DNA of 64,000 nucleotides from Lumnitzera littorea (GCA_024138015.1 JAMXBB010000010.1:82402658-82466657), one strand, 5' to 3'. Positions 1 through 12,590 are shown, counted from the stretch's first letter. The notes: generated by a model not told the origin, from the sequence alone. A program made the numbers and translations.

Positions 1-2
1 TA

Positions 3-34
3 TCTTCTTCTTCTTCTTCTTCTTCTTCTTCTTT
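3..34. repeat. (CTT)n microsatellite
   Basis: A perfect trinucleotide run of about 10 units at the very left edge of the window. It may continue outside the window. Confidence 0.95.
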
Positions 35-36
35 TA

Positions 37-484
37 ATCATTCATGCTTATTCTTCATGTTTCTAGGTGTTCCCTATAGGTGATTGAAATAGTTCGATTC
101 CATATGTGTTCTTCAACAAGTAGTAATAATCCATCATTCATATATATGTATTTTTTTTTTCTTTACTTGCCGATAATACAAAGATTTAGATTGTTAACAT
201 ATCGCTGTAAGGACCCTGAGAAATTGAACTTGGATAGAAACTTAGACATTCATATTATGTGTCTTTGATTGCAAATCCTTCTAAGAGTAGTCACCATTTG
301 TCTAAAATAGAATAGTTTGGGAGATCAAACCAGGTCCAATTATTATCTCGTCATCTTCTCTCAATCGTTGGTTTTGTATGGGGCTTTAACTCATCAACAT
401 TAATCAATTGTTCCTTCATATTGACATACATCTAAGTTTATATACTAATGCTTAGTTCACCTACACATATTATCCTTTAGGCTG
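37..484. other. AT-rich spacer, nothing recognised
   Basis: No gene, RNA or repeat is recognisable here. A short open frame at 80-268 has low-complexity composition and no family resemblance. Confidence 0.5.
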
Positions 485-3445
485 TGTCACGCCCCGAAGC
501 GGCAAAGTCGTAACAGCCCCACCGTGTAAACCATCCTAAGATAGAAGTTGGCCTTACAACCGCTATCTTAGACCTGACTTACACAAGGCGTCAACGACTA
601 ACCCGCTTTGAAGTAAACGGTTTATAATTTCAATAAATCATTTACCTAAGAAAGTGAGGAAATCTTTAAAGATACACTATAATTCAGTTATTACAATTAG
701 AGTTTACAATATTTCTCCGTAATATATTTCCTAATTATTACATTATTCAAAAATGAAAACTAATTCTAAAATAAAAACTTAGACCTTAAAATATATGTTT
801 GTTCTTCAAGGTTTTTCCTTACTCCCTAGGATCTAGCAGTTGCTAGCTTCAGAGTAGTTGTTTGCCGCTTCAGAGTAGTTGTTTGCCGCTTCTTAACCAG
901 CACCTGCACGACGTCTATAGGAATGTGAGCAACCACAACTTAGTAAGTTAAGATGGAAGACTTAAAACTATACAAGAAACACAACAAGGTTTTCAATCAC
1001 TTATTAGGTACAATGCATGTGCAAGCAAATACCATCACACGACGTTGTCCGGCCCGTCGTGAGATTAGAGAAATTGTACCCGCTCTAATCCGGGTTGAGG
1101 AGTTGCCATTAATACAACAGCTCACGACCAAACCCAGGCTTGTGTAATGGAGACCTTGCTCCTCCCGCGACTACCTTCGAACCACTGTATTCACCCTCGC
1201 CGTGACCTCCTTTTCTGTCACTTAGTTTGACTAAGGATGAAGAAGGGACCATTTTGCAATCCTACGTTATCCCTTCCGAAGGGGTCGATATTTGGCCGGA
1301 GAGTCCTAAGTTCCCCTAACAGGTTGCCATACGTGTCCAATTATGATTACTAGTCGTATATTTGATTAAGTACAGTTTAGGGTGATCAATCATTACATAC
1401 AAATCATACAATATATGCCAGAACAACAAACAGATTCATAGCATCACCCATAATCAAGCACATGCACACATTTAACTATCTAACAAGCACAACCAAGCAT
1501 AATCTTAAGCCTCTAAAATACATCATCGTATTAATCCCAACTTACCTCGACTCCTCGCTCACTCACTTGAGGTCCGATTTGCTCAGGCTATTGCCGATCA
1601 TCCCTATAACACAAACGTGGTTTCAGTTTTTCGTATAATTATTATAGGTTCATTTTATCCTATAACGCTTATTGTTATGTTTTGTTTAGGGTTTAATATA
1701 CCTAATTATCTAGGTCTTAAGTCTTTTATTATTATTCTAGGTTTGGATTTAGGTTTGGGTTCGGTTTCGGTTTCCGCATCAATTTCTAAATTAGGTTTTA
1801 GTTCGATTTCTAAATCCTAAACATGCTCGAATCCTAATGTGAAATTAATCACATTAAGTTCAAGTATTCAAATATCTTATTGGGTCTTAATTTAGTATTC
1901 TAAGCTATTTGGTATATACTAGTCCTAATTAGGGTATCGGATTTATCCCCGATATGAGAAAATCTTACTTTTTTATATAACTACCTAAAATTCAATCTTA
2001 ATTCAAATTTAATATTATTCTGATTTTTACCCTAATATTATCTAAATAACCCTAATTTTTTAGATTTATTAATTTACAATTTCACATATTACTAATTTCT
2101 TATATTAATTACCTAATTTCCTATATTAACCATACTTAATACTCCAAAGGTTAGGATTAGGGTTCCACATCAGAGATTAACATCCTTAAACATCTAATTA
2201 CTATCTAAATCAGTAATTAATATCTTAATCACCTAATTAACCCCAAATTACCCAATTTTTCCATCATTTTAGAGCTAAAAATTAACTTAAAAATTTTGAA
2301 AATTAATTTTAAAAAAATGGCTTCATAGCACTATTCTATATCACATGAGCATCCTACAGAAAAAAAATTGAGCTCCAAACTACACTCCTAAGCCTATTTA
2401 TTTTTCGTTCTAATCATGCTCGGTTTTGCACAATTTCTTAAGGACCCTATATTTTCAGATGTGATTAAACTAAATCACTATTTTTCCCTAAATCTACATA
2501 CAATAAAACCTCAGAATAACAAGTTTCATAATTTTCTAAAACTATTTACTATTTTTACAAAATTACACAAGAATCGGGCTAGAAATCGGACTCACCGATC
2601 TGGGTGGCTCTGGCCACCGCCGACCGCCGTGGCCTTGTCGGCCGGCCTGGGCGCTACCACCACCGTGTGGTGGTGGTGGCCGTCCACTCCCAGCTGCTCA
2701 TCTGGTATGGGTTCCCTTTAAAAGCCCTAATTGCACAGTTTTTTCTAATTTTTTTCTAAACTGAATTTTTCTCTTAATTTTCGCCTCTCTCTATTTTTCT
2801 CACTTTCCAAACTACCCAAATGAGCTCTGTGATTTTTCCTGCTATTTATAGGGCTTTAGAGGATTTATTGTACATTAAATAGGACAAGACAATTGCCTTA
2901 TCCCTTAATTTTTTGCTTTTGTGTTGTCTTAATTTAATTGACCGAATTTTTTCTTATTTTTCCCAGCTACCACGACCCAATTCTGGATCATTCATGATTT
3001 TTCCTGATTTTTCTTGATTTTTCCTTAATTAATTACGAATTTTCTTTAAGTATTTAGTATTATTTTAGCATATTTCGCGTATTTCGCGTATTTTAAGTAA
3101 TTACGTGTATTTATACTTACATGTAAATTCATATATAGTACAAATAAATACTCTTAAATATTATTTAGGTCATTCTATTATTTTTAGTATACATATATTC
3201 TATCTCTAGTAATTTATTAGTTATTAGATTACACTTTTTGCCTTTTCGGTAATTAGCAATTATTATGCTTAAAATTTAAAAATTTTATAGTCTCTTATTT
3301 TATTACTTATTTTCTTAAATTCAAGTTTACGGGGTCATTTTTACTAATATTTTTCTTAATAGTTTATAATTTAGGTTCGATCGGATCTTTCAACCGATCG
3401 AAACCTTGAGTGATTAGTTGTGAGGTTTATAAGGTGCATCTTACA
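485..3445 (+). mobile_element. LTR-like unit of a TGTCACGCCCC family (decayed, possibly solo)
   Basis: It begins with TGTCACGCCCCGAAG, a start typical of long plant Ty3/gypsy LTRs, and ends with TTACA. The start and the overall layout match the reverse complement of 33227-36810. Both share the opening block (TGTYACGCCC, then AGTCGTAA, then GTGTAAACCA or ATGTAAACCA, then CCTAAG and TAGAAG), a GC- or CACC-rich block in the middle, and a TTACA end. A perfect GC-rich hairpin sits at about 2656-2676, and a second inverted repeat (GTTCGATCGG/CCGATCGAAAC) lies near the end at about 3373-3405. No matching 5-bp duplication was found (GGCTG before, TCATT after). The right border is therefore inferred, and the unit could also be one LTR of a lost full element. 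No coding sequence is seen. Confidence 0.6.
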
Positions 3446-5953
3446 TCATTGAGATCTGTCTCTCTTTTTCTTCTTCTTCTTCTTTTAAGGCATGAATGCT
3501 CAATGTCTTAAGCTATTATATTAACCATGAGAGCCTTTAATGGTCTTCTCACACTGCAATACTAAATAACATGCTAAGAATCATATAAAGAACTTTGTGT
3601 TTTCATCCCTTTGAAGTAAAGTAAAAGTGAGAGGGCCCACTTGTTTTTCTATTTTTGGCCTTTATTTGTTCTCTTCGTTCCATGGCCTCGAGAGATCTGC
3701 AAATGAATAAATGGAATGAGGTTTCTTTGCTGTTGTCAAAATACATCCATGCTTGCTCATGAACTTTTGTGAATAGAAATCCCAAGTGCGCTTGACATAT
3801 ATTATTGTTTTAACTTATTACTTCCATCCTCTCGCATATAATAAAATATTTGTTAAAATGAATTGACTTGCCACTCCATTGAGTTCAATTGCTCAAATAC
3901 ATGAAACCACTTATTTAAATAGTAATGGTCTTGTCTTTCTAAGTTCTTCCTTTATTCTTATAAGTGCAGTATCATAATTAATTGCCTCCAATCAATCTCA
4001 ATATCCACTTCAAGAGGCAAAGTAGGCTGAGCCATTCCTTGGCAAGGAACTGACCTACAATGAGCAAGCTTCAAGTACAATGGGCCTTAACCATAATAGA
4101 CTTTACATGAAGAAGCCTCAAGCGAGAAAGCCTCAAGGAGAGTAAGCCCTAATAAGCCTCAAGCACAGTAAGCATCTTGCATAACAAGCTTTAAATGCAG
4201 AGGACCCCATCAAGCCTCAAGCTAGGCATAGCTCGTGTACAACGATCCTCTCCTACAATGAGACTTGGGGGGACTTTAGGATCACCATAAAAGAAGACTC
4301 AATAAGCCTAAAGCATAATAAGCCTTGAGAGCAGCATGATTTGCACATAATGAGCCTCATAAGCAACAAGTCTTAGCAAGCTTTGCACATCGAGAGCTTC
4401 ATTTGCGGAGAACTTCGAGTAAAAACTTGTTTCACTATTGGACAAAACTTATTCCATTCCAAGAATGAGAAAAGGGAGTCACCTCTTAGACATACTTAAT
4501 TTGCTTTTCTTAAGAAATTGCTTTCATCGAGATGAAGCTATTAAGTGGAGTATATTACTGTGAAGCCTAAACATGTAGCTCTCTTAAAGAAAGCTAGGAT
4601 TTTTCATGCCATCACCACTTTCGCTCAACTGCGGTTCTTACAATGAGCTAGACAGAAGTGTGGTGGGTACAGGATCCTTCACGTCATCATTACTTTTTCT
4701 CAACGAAGGTTCCCATATACGTGAGAGAAGCAATTATGCTTAGACTATCGTCTCCTAATGGAGTACTCAAACCCATATGTTTATTACTTTGTAGAGAGAG
4801 TCACTCTAGCATTTGAAGATGTTGTCAAGCTTTTAAAGTTGCACAATTGAGGATGAACCAACATTACCATTACTTCGGTTTCTAACATAATACCATGAGA
4901 GTCTATCGGGCTCTCAAAAAAAGTTCCTTTATGGTAGATTCCAAGGAGCTTACTTTCCCTATTTGACTTGTAAAGCAGCCTGAATGCCTCTTGAGGCTAA
5001 TGATGGTGATCTAGACTCAGTAGATTATAAGGAATCCCTTGTATATTTAGAAGATGGCAATGGTGGTGGTGATGATGACATGAAAGAAACAAATGGATCC
5101 CTATGAAGTAGTTGACATTACTCTTGTCATTAATGTACCAGTCAAGGAAAGGGGGATGAGATTAGTACTTATGCTGGCATGCTACTTGCTCAAGTGCATA
5201 TGGAGGTAAGTAATGCGCTACACCCATAGATATCCCTCATCCCCCAATTGCTAACATGTCTTGTTGAGACTATGTAGCAACTTGAGTAATTGTTCCTTCA
5301 TTAGAGGGGATTTTATGCTCTAATGAACTTGTTATGCTGTCTCATTTCATGATGCCATTAAAGTTCTCTTGGTAGTAGAAATCATTTGAGCATGTGCAAA
5401 TCATCATGCGCTTAAGAAGGGATGCCTTCACTTAGCAGCAATAACGGAAGTCATTATAATTAGCATTCTCATAGGTCATTGAGTTCGTAGCATTTAAGGC
5501 TACTGTGACTCTATGATTTAAGGAGCCACTTGGAGGGTTATCATGAACATAAGGCTACTTAGATTATTATGATTTAAGGAGTTTCTAGAGTCATCTTGCG
5601 CATCAAAGCAAAAGCTCTCACTTACAGTAACAATATTTAAGCGATTCCTTTTGAGAAGGTATTTGATCATGCTAAAGTAGCAATAGAAACATTCATTATC
5701 TGAGATCAATAATTCTCTTTCATTAGTTGAGGAGGTATCTCCTACCATTCGATTACTTAGAATTGTCCTATTTAGCTACAACAACTTGTAATGCGCCTGA
5801 GAGGTAATGCTCTTACCAATTTGCATTATACAAGATTATCTTTTCATTGCGTGCCTAAGAGTCTATGTTATTACCAATTAGTAACGATGTTTAGTTAAGT
5901 GTTGCTTAATTGCAAACATCTTACACTTTAAAGTTGCAGTGATGTAAGATGTG
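3446..5953. repeat. Non-coding tract with degenerate AAGCCTCAAG repeats
   Basis: Between about 4010 and 4400 the short motif AAGCCTCAAGC or its variants (ATAAGCCTCAAG, TGAGCCTCAT) recurs many times with loose spacing. At 4590-4720 a block of about 100 bp is present twice in diverged form; both copies have the pattern GGAT..TTCA then CATCA..ACTTT then CTCAAC. A 40-codon open frame at 4984-5106 is acidic and glycine-rich but short and unsupported. No transposon domain is visible. The tract may be the non-coding interior of an LTR element, which is inference only. Confidence 0.5.
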
Positions 5954-6432
5954 GATGCCAGCGCATTGCCTGGTCTTAAAGCATGGAAGCCAATATACTA
6001 CAACATTGCCTAATCTTAAGGGGTGGAAGTTAAGATGCTAAGGCATTACCTAAGCTTGAGGCGTAGAAGCCGAAATGATAGGGGTTACCTGGGCTTGAGG
6101 TGTAGAAGGCGAGATATTAGGAGGTTACCTAGGCTTGAGGTATGAAAGCTGAGACGCTAGGGCATTGCCTAAGTTTAGAGCATGGAAGTTGAGATGCTAA
6201 GGCATTGCTTGCGCTTAAGGCGTAGAAGCCGATATGCTAGGGCGTTGCATGGGCTTAAGACATGGAAGCCGATGTACCAAGGTGTTGCCTAGCCTTGGGG
6301 CATGGAAGCCGAGATGCTAGGGTGTTGTCTGGGCTTAAGGTGTAGAAGCCGATGTGCTAGGGCATTGCCTGGGCTTGAGGCATGGAGGCTAATGTGCTAA
6401 AGCATTACCTAAGCTTGAAACTTAAGAGCTAA
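5954..6432. repeat. Tandem array, twelve 40-bp units
   Basis: Twelve consecutive units can be laid out by eye, starting at 5954, 5994, 6034, 6074, 6113, 6153, 6193, 6233, 6273, 6313, 6353 and 6393. All are 40 bp except the fourth (39 bp). The consensus reads roughly GATGCTAGGGCATTGCCTGG followed by GCTTGAGGCATGGAAGCCGA. Units diverge by several substitutions each but hardly at all in length. The 40-bp period is not a multiple of three and stops are frequent, so it is not a protein repeat. It is a minisatellite of unknown origin inside repeat-rich DNA. Confidence 0.93.
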
Positions 6433-7460
6433 GTAGCTGTGACATTGATGATATGGGAGTTTCAACTTTGGTACTCCTATAGATGACTTAGGTTGTATTT
6501 CCTTCATATAAATGTCTATGTCTTCTCTATTATAAAGAAAGTCCTTGGAGTAGAAGCTGTAAACGCAAGTAGTAGAGCAAGAGCAACATGAGGGAAGGAA
6601 GTAGATCCACTTAAGGTTAGGACGATGGGATTACATGGAGGAGTAAGCACACATGAGAATGAAGAGCGACCTAAATGGATTCTTACATTCCCTGTTACAT
6701 GGGATGAGAAGATAGTCAAAGTTAGCATCCAAGACTAGTGGAATGATATTTTTAAAACCTATTAACAATGAATTTATTTGTTGGAAATTTCAACATGATA
6801 TGTGGTTGAGATTTAAGAATGATGTATTGGGAGCTATATAAACAAAAACAAAAAAAAAAAAAAAAAGAGAGAAAATTTGAGATTTAAATGAATTAGAAAA
6901 GATTTACTTTCATTCAAATATGAAGCAAACAAACTAAATTTGGAGTAAAAGAATCAAATTAAAGAAAGGAGAGGATTTGACCACAACTCTAATGATTTAT
7001 AACATGATGTTGATCCTCATATACTCGGAGTAATTTCAAGGAGGATAAATTCATGAATTTATCGATTAATCTTCACAAATTGAAACATGCAAAGCTAATG
7101 TACGAAGTGAAATTTGGTAGGGACATTAATTCACTTAGAAAAAGAAGGATCATCTTGTATCAAGACGACTATCTATCAAAGAAGATTTATCACCTAAGGA
7201 AGCAATATTACTCTAATAAGTCTAAAGTGATGCATGGAATTAAACGAAGCTACAAGCTTATGCATTAAGCTGCATAATAAATAAATTTATAGTGTTGACG
7301 CTAAACTAAAATAAAGGCTTAAGCTAAGTCAGCACACTTGACAATAGTGTAGTTAATTCATGCTGTATATACACCGAATAGCGACCTAACTATTCAAAGT
7401 AAGCAATTGATGTCCAAAATACGTATACTCTATCCAATAATTTTGGTTATGGGACAAAAT
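6433..7460. other. AT-rich spacer with poly-A tract
   Basis: Contains an A-rich tract at about 6842-6868 that could mark an old retroposon tail. A 71-codon lysine-rich open frame lies at 7053-7268, but I do not recognise a family and its composition matches AT-rich chance frames. No other structure is seen. Confidence 0.4.
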
Positions 7461-8484
7461 GTAGAGGGTTGAAAAATTTATTATATTCTTATTGGGTCAA
7501 ACCCAATATTTATTTAGCTTGACTCTTTTAACTAGGTAATAGGGCTTAAGGAGTCCGATCTATATTGGGATGATTAAGAGAGAATTGGCTTGGTGGACTC
7601 GAAACAGGAATCGTTGAACTAGTCCATTCGCTTCCAACCTTTCTTAGATAAGTTCATGAACCATGAGGAAAACTATTGGCCTTAGGCTCTTATACACTCA
7701 TTTTAGATAATTATGGAATGAGTATAACTCCATCTCGTTCGACAATCGTCAAGACGATACAATGGATGTTATCAAGCCTAAAAACCTATAAATACTCAAT
7801 CATTCCTTCTCATTTGACATAACCCTAGTAGAGTTGCTAAAATGTAGATGATGGATTCTAACTAGAGTGATTATGGGCAAATCACGCGAATATCATGTTA
7901 CACGTAGCTTTAAGATAGTAATGTGGAGATGACACTTAATGAGATGATTAGAGAGAGAATAACAAGGAGGAAGAATAAGTAATCCCAGAGTCTCGAACGT
8001 ATCAGTGACAAACAAGGGAGCCTAGGAGACCCAAGACGTCAACTTTGTAGTTCTTGAGCAACTGAAACCGTTTTTTAACTAAATACTATTTGATCTTAAA
8101 GAGAAAAGATTTTACAATAGAGCATCGTTTCTCTAAACTCTACAGTTATGTTAAATGAGGAAGAATAACTAAGTATTCATGGGCTCTTAAACTTGATAAC
8201 ATCCGTAAGATCATATTAGCGATTGATAAATGAGATAAAGTTTTACTTGTTCCATAATTATCTACAATGAGTTTACAAGGGTTTAAGGCCAATAACCTTT
8301 CTTATGGTACATAAGCCTACCTAGGAAAGGTTAAAAGCAAACGAACTGATGTAACGGTCTCTAATCCTAGCCTACCAACCTAATTCTTTCTAAATCAAAC
8401 CCTGTCAACTAATCCAATGAGTAATGGCTAAATAAATATTTAATTTAACCTAATAATTAATATAACAATTTCAGCCATCTATAC
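7461..8484. mobile_element. Foldback: inverted repeats of about 360 bp around a 290-bp loop
   Basis: The left arm (about 7461-7838) aligns along its whole length with the reverse complement of the right arm (about 8131-8484). Shared landmarks are AATATTTATTTAG, CCTTTCTTAGATAAG versus CCTTTCCTAGGTAGG, TATTGGCCTTA, TAGATAATTATGGAA, GGATGTTATCAAG and the inner GTAGAG. The arms are diverged by many substitutions and small gaps. The loop (7839-8130) is unique here. The arms look LTR-like (TATAAATACTCAATC near the inner end), so this may be two head-to-head LTR or TRIM copies or a foldback transposon. No transposase is present and no duplication was established. It ends about 400 bp upstream of the RPL34 promoter. 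Confidence 0.85.
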
Positions 8485-8888
8485 TTTTTTACAAATATTA
8501 TACCAATTATACTTTTCATTTTTCCTAGAATGGTGGGATATTATAAAAGTAATTATATTGGTTGGTGAATACACTTTACTTTGAGAGTATTTTACTTATT
8601 TTTAACTTTAGCTTAACAATATAGATATACTAAATATATTTAGTGGATAAGCATATTCTTTAGATCATTTTATTATCTTCACTATTTAAATTATTTGTCT
8701 AAAATTTCATGATAAATTTATTACAAGAAGTCAATTTATAAAAACATCTTTCTCTTTAGTTATTAAAGTAAAACAGATAAAAATCTAATTAATTAGATAA
8801 AATATTTTTGAATATTTTAAACGGTGCCGTACTAATCTCCTAATCTCAATCGTTTCTTACTTTAAGCACACAAACCGACCGTTGGATC

Positions 8889-9009
8889 TAGGGTTTGTAA
8901 ATGCCAAACCCTATATATAGGCTCTCTTCCTCCCTTGTGTTGCCCTTTCTCTCGTCTCTTTCTCTTTCTTTTTCAGCACCGAAACCCTAAACGCAAAGCC
9001 TATCAAAAA
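8889..9009 (+). promoter_or_regulatory. RPL34 promoter and 5' leader with telo-boxes and pyrimidine tract
   Basis: TAGGGTTT lies at 8889-8896 and AAACCCTA at 8906-8913. A TATATATA box follows at 8912-8919, and a second AAACCCTAA is at 8982-8990 in the leader. A CT-rich tract (about 8922-8974) sits between the TATA box and the start codon. Telo-boxes and pyrimidine-rich leaders are known features of plant ribosomal-protein genes and growth-linked expression. That they act here is inference from position. Confidence 0.75.
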
Positions 9010-10623
9010 ATGGTGCAGAGACTCACTTACCGTACACGGCACAGCTATGCCACCAAATCAAACCAACACCGTGTGGTCAAAACACCCGGTAAGTGCTAAG
9101 GATCGAAAATTTTTAATTTGCAAAATGCATCGGTTGTACTAAATTGCTGTAATTATGGTTATGTAGGTGGAAAATTGGTGTATCAGACTACGAAGAAGAG
9201 AGCTAGTGGACCTAAGTGCCCTGTTACTGGAAAGAGAATTCAAGGGGTTAGTGTTCTATGTGACTAAACATTTTTCTTTTTTCAACTTTTTGTATGTGCT
9301 TATGTATCCGATTTTGTGATAAAGGTAAGGTTTTAATACAAATTAGCATGAAGAAAGACTAATAATGATGTAATTGAATTTTTTTTTTTTTTTTATGTCT
9401 ACATCAATCAATTTCATTACCAAAAAATAAATGTTTATATCAATTCAATTATGAGTTTTATTACTGCATCTGTTTTTTCTTCTTCTTCTTTTTTTTAATG
9501 AATATGTCTTTTCTGATATTACAATGAAGTGATTTTGTGACAAAGCTTCCCTATATTCGTTCGGTGTTCACTATGTGTCTTATGAATACACGATAAAATA
9601 TCAGTGACCGGCATTGAGTAATTATATTATACAATAGCATGCGACCAGGGTAGATTCTAAATGCGGCACCCTACGAGGACAATTCTATCTGACGCTTTGA
9701 TTTTGATTGGTTTGAGTGGACAGGATAGGATAAGTGAAATTAATTTATTTTAATTGGTCCATTTGTTTTGTTAGTATGATTAGTGCCTTATGGTGATTAA
9801 CCACTGCAAAAACTAATATTACCATTTGTTTTCTGTCGGCATTTTCATTTGAGCTATTTGCATTTGTTTCTTGATTAATGATGTCTCATTGTTGATTTGA
9901 CCTGATAGATGTGTAGTTGTGCGACTTGATCTGAATATGTAGTCATAATCTAGTAACTGAATTACTGAAGTTTACATTTCATTGCTGGGATACCTACGTA
10001 AAAGAATGGTTTACTAAACGCCTTCGTTAAATGGATATATTGGACAGAGTGTGTGTACTTGTGGTGTATTAAATGGATATAGAAGTTAAAAAAAAAAATG
10101 GATGTTAAGGGGCATCGGAATTTTGACCTGTATCCAGTGGAAGTAAAAGAGATTTATCCTTGAGGTTATACAAGTTTAAACATAGACTGAGTCTCATAAT
10201 CTTATTGTACCTGATTTCCTTAGTGTTCTCCAATATCATCGACATATACATATAGATGGGCATCTCCCTAGATTTGCATTAAGACATGGTAAAAATATTG
10301 TCACAGATTATCTAACTTGAGTTGATTGTTCCAGATTCCACATCTGAGACCTGCTGAATATAAAAGAACTAGGTTGGCTAGGAACCGCAGGACTGTAAAC
10401 CGTGCATATGGTGGTGTACTGTCTGGTGGCGCCGTCCGGGAGAGGTAATGTATTTTGTGTTTATATATGCAAGATTTTTCTTTTTGCTGCCCATAGCTGT
10501 GAATATTTGATGTTGCTTTATTTATATAGGATTATTCGAGCCTTCTTGGTAGAGGAGCAGAAGATTGTGAAGAAGGTTTTGAAGATTCAGAAGGCAAAGG
10601 AGAAGCAAGCCTCAAGGAGTTAA
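9010..10623 (+). CDS. RPL34: 60S ribosomal protein L34 (eL34), 4 exons, complete
   Basis: Structural protein of the large cytosolic ribosomal subunit. Exons are 9010-9088, 9167-9246, 10335-10444 and 10530-10623. Introns are 78, 1088 and 85 bp, all GT-AG. The joined frame is 363 nt, giving 120 residues, the usual eL34 length. The N-terminus MVQRLTYRTRHSYATKSNQH is the family hallmark, followed by KLVYQTTKKRASGPKCPVTG (residues 29-48), LRPAEYKR and NRRTVNRAYGGVLSG. The C-terminal third carries IRAFLVEEQKIVKKVLKIQ and a Lys-rich tail, as expected for an rRNA-binding protein. The start is the first ATG of the conserved N-terminus and sits after a typical ribosomal-protein leader. No truncation or odd residue is seen. 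Assignment is very secure; which paralogue it is cannot be said. Confidence 0.97.
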
Positions 10624-12590
10624 AGAATTTGGTGATAATACAAGGGTTTTTTCTGTTAGGCGTAACTTAGTAAAATTTTGTTTCAAGTGTTGTGTTGTAT
10701 GGAGATTATGATGATTGATGAAATCTGGATCTTACACTGAAAACATCCTATTTGTTATGTTGAAGTTACAAATTTTGCTGCCATCGTCACTATGGAAAGC
10801 AAAAGGCTATATTTCAGTTCTTTTTCCACCCTGTGGTGTGTAGTTGATACTGTTGATGGAATGGTGTATCTACAGAAGTGAGTTGATGCTTGTTACATGC
10901 TGTTGGTGATGAAAGCATCTTAATGGTAATTGCTGTACTTTTCCCCAGTGCTTGGTAGATGAAGCTTATAATTGACACATTCTAGTACTATGCAAAATTG
11001 GAGGATGCTACTAGTGGCATGAAGTTTGTTATTGAACTATTGAGTGGTTAGAGCATCTTTCTGTCAATGTTGGGTCTTCTGCTAGGATTACTACTTGAGA
11101 CAATACCAACAGAGGATTAAGGATATGCTGTGGTTTCCTTATTAGATTGTCATGTGACGTGAATGTCTCAAGTTGAAGCCTGAGCCAGGGTGGAAATCTT
11201 CACCGAGCAATTATCTGTACGAGAATTCCGGAAGCAAAAACTTGGCAAATGGAAAATGTTGCCCACTAAAGGAAAAGGAATGTCATTTAGTTATATGATT
11301 GTAAGTGTTTAGAGACTGAATTAGAAAGAATATTTACTCTTTGTAAAGTTGCAGGACATGCGGCTATGAATGTTGAAATATGATTTGCATTTTTGTAGAT
11401 CCATTCGATAAATGATTGTGGGTGTGACTTACTCGAAGCTGATAAGTTTCCCCAAAGACATAGTATATTTAGCATGCTGCAACAAGGATTTGTCCTTCAA
11501 GCGGAAGGGGATTTTTTGGTTGAAAGATTGTAGATACAAGATAATGTGTTAGAGACAAATTGGGAGAATTTTGTTTAGTTGCATGAGATGCGGTTATTAT
11601 CGATCTCAATGTAGGGGTTTACATCAAGAAGATTCCTGAAGCTATTGGAAATTTCCAAAAGGCACGATTTGTTAAATAGCGTGGTTGATTTTATGAGAGT
11701 GTTTACTTTGATGAATGTAATAAGAAGGAAATATAATTACAATTATTATGGAATAAAGTGTGTAAATAAGCTGGTAATGTATATTGCGGTATTTATCTTA
11801 AGAGTATAATAGAATCGCAATTACTTTGTTCACATAATTGAACAGGGGATGAAGAATGAATAAAAACTAAATATCTAAAATACCCCTACTCAATAAATAA
11901 TAACAAAATTACAAAAGAATCAAAACAAGTTGAATAACATATTTTTTCTTTTTTTCGAAACCTACGATAGAAACCCTAACCTAATTTGATTGAATCATTC
12001 AACAGAATCAGTGAAATAACGATAAAAACATAGAAGAACAATCTCCTTTGTTTTCCTTCTCGATGATTTCGTCATCGATGAGATGCCCACCTTTGAAAGA
12101 ATCAATTCATGGAATTAGTTAGAGTTAGAACCTTTTCCTCTTCCATTTAGAGGGGATGAAGATAGATTGGGATTTTTTTTTTTTTTCATTGTCAAGATGC
12201 CCACCTTCGGTTTTTTTTTTTTTTTTTTTTTTAATTTTTTTCCACTCGATCAAATTGGTTTCTTCATTTTCTTCATTGTGGTTTTTTACGATCGGGAAAC
12301 CCATCTCCTTCGTTTTCTTCACTAGTATCAATTATGGTCTTCTCCCTTTGATTGTTTCAAATGTATGAGAAATGGGAGGACTTGCTTGATTATGGTTACG
12401 TCGGAGACAACGGTGTGAATTAGGGTTATGAACGCCGTTTTTTTTTTTTTTTTTTTATGTGGGTATGATGTTTTGTTTGAGAGTAAGCAATAATTTCTTT
12501 GCTTGAATGTAGGTATTTTGGGAATGAAAATGAACAAGTGAAGTTGTAAATGCAATTCTTAGGGTGTACTTAAAAATACCTATGCACAAG
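10624..12590. other. RPL34 3' flank and T-rich spacer
   Basis: The first few hundred bases are the likely RPL34 3' UTR. No gene is recognisable beyond. From about 12172 to 12460 there are three long T runs (near 12172, 12210 and 12438). The phrase AGATGCCCACCTT occurs twice (about 12080 and 12196). Open frames here on both strands are products of the homopolymers. Confidence 0.5.

Noticed and set aside
2416..2721. 101-codon open frame in the 485-3445 unit
   Set aside because: Its Pro/Ala/Trp-rich end comes from the GC-rich hairpin; no family resemblance and it lies within an LTR-like unit.
3373..3430. Helitron 3' end (hairpin)
   Set aside because: The inverted repeat is good, but no CTRRT follows and the surrounding unit has LTR-type ends.
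12125..12555. Open frames in both strands near T runs
   Set aside because: Products of poly-T/poly-A tracts (Phe and Lys runs).
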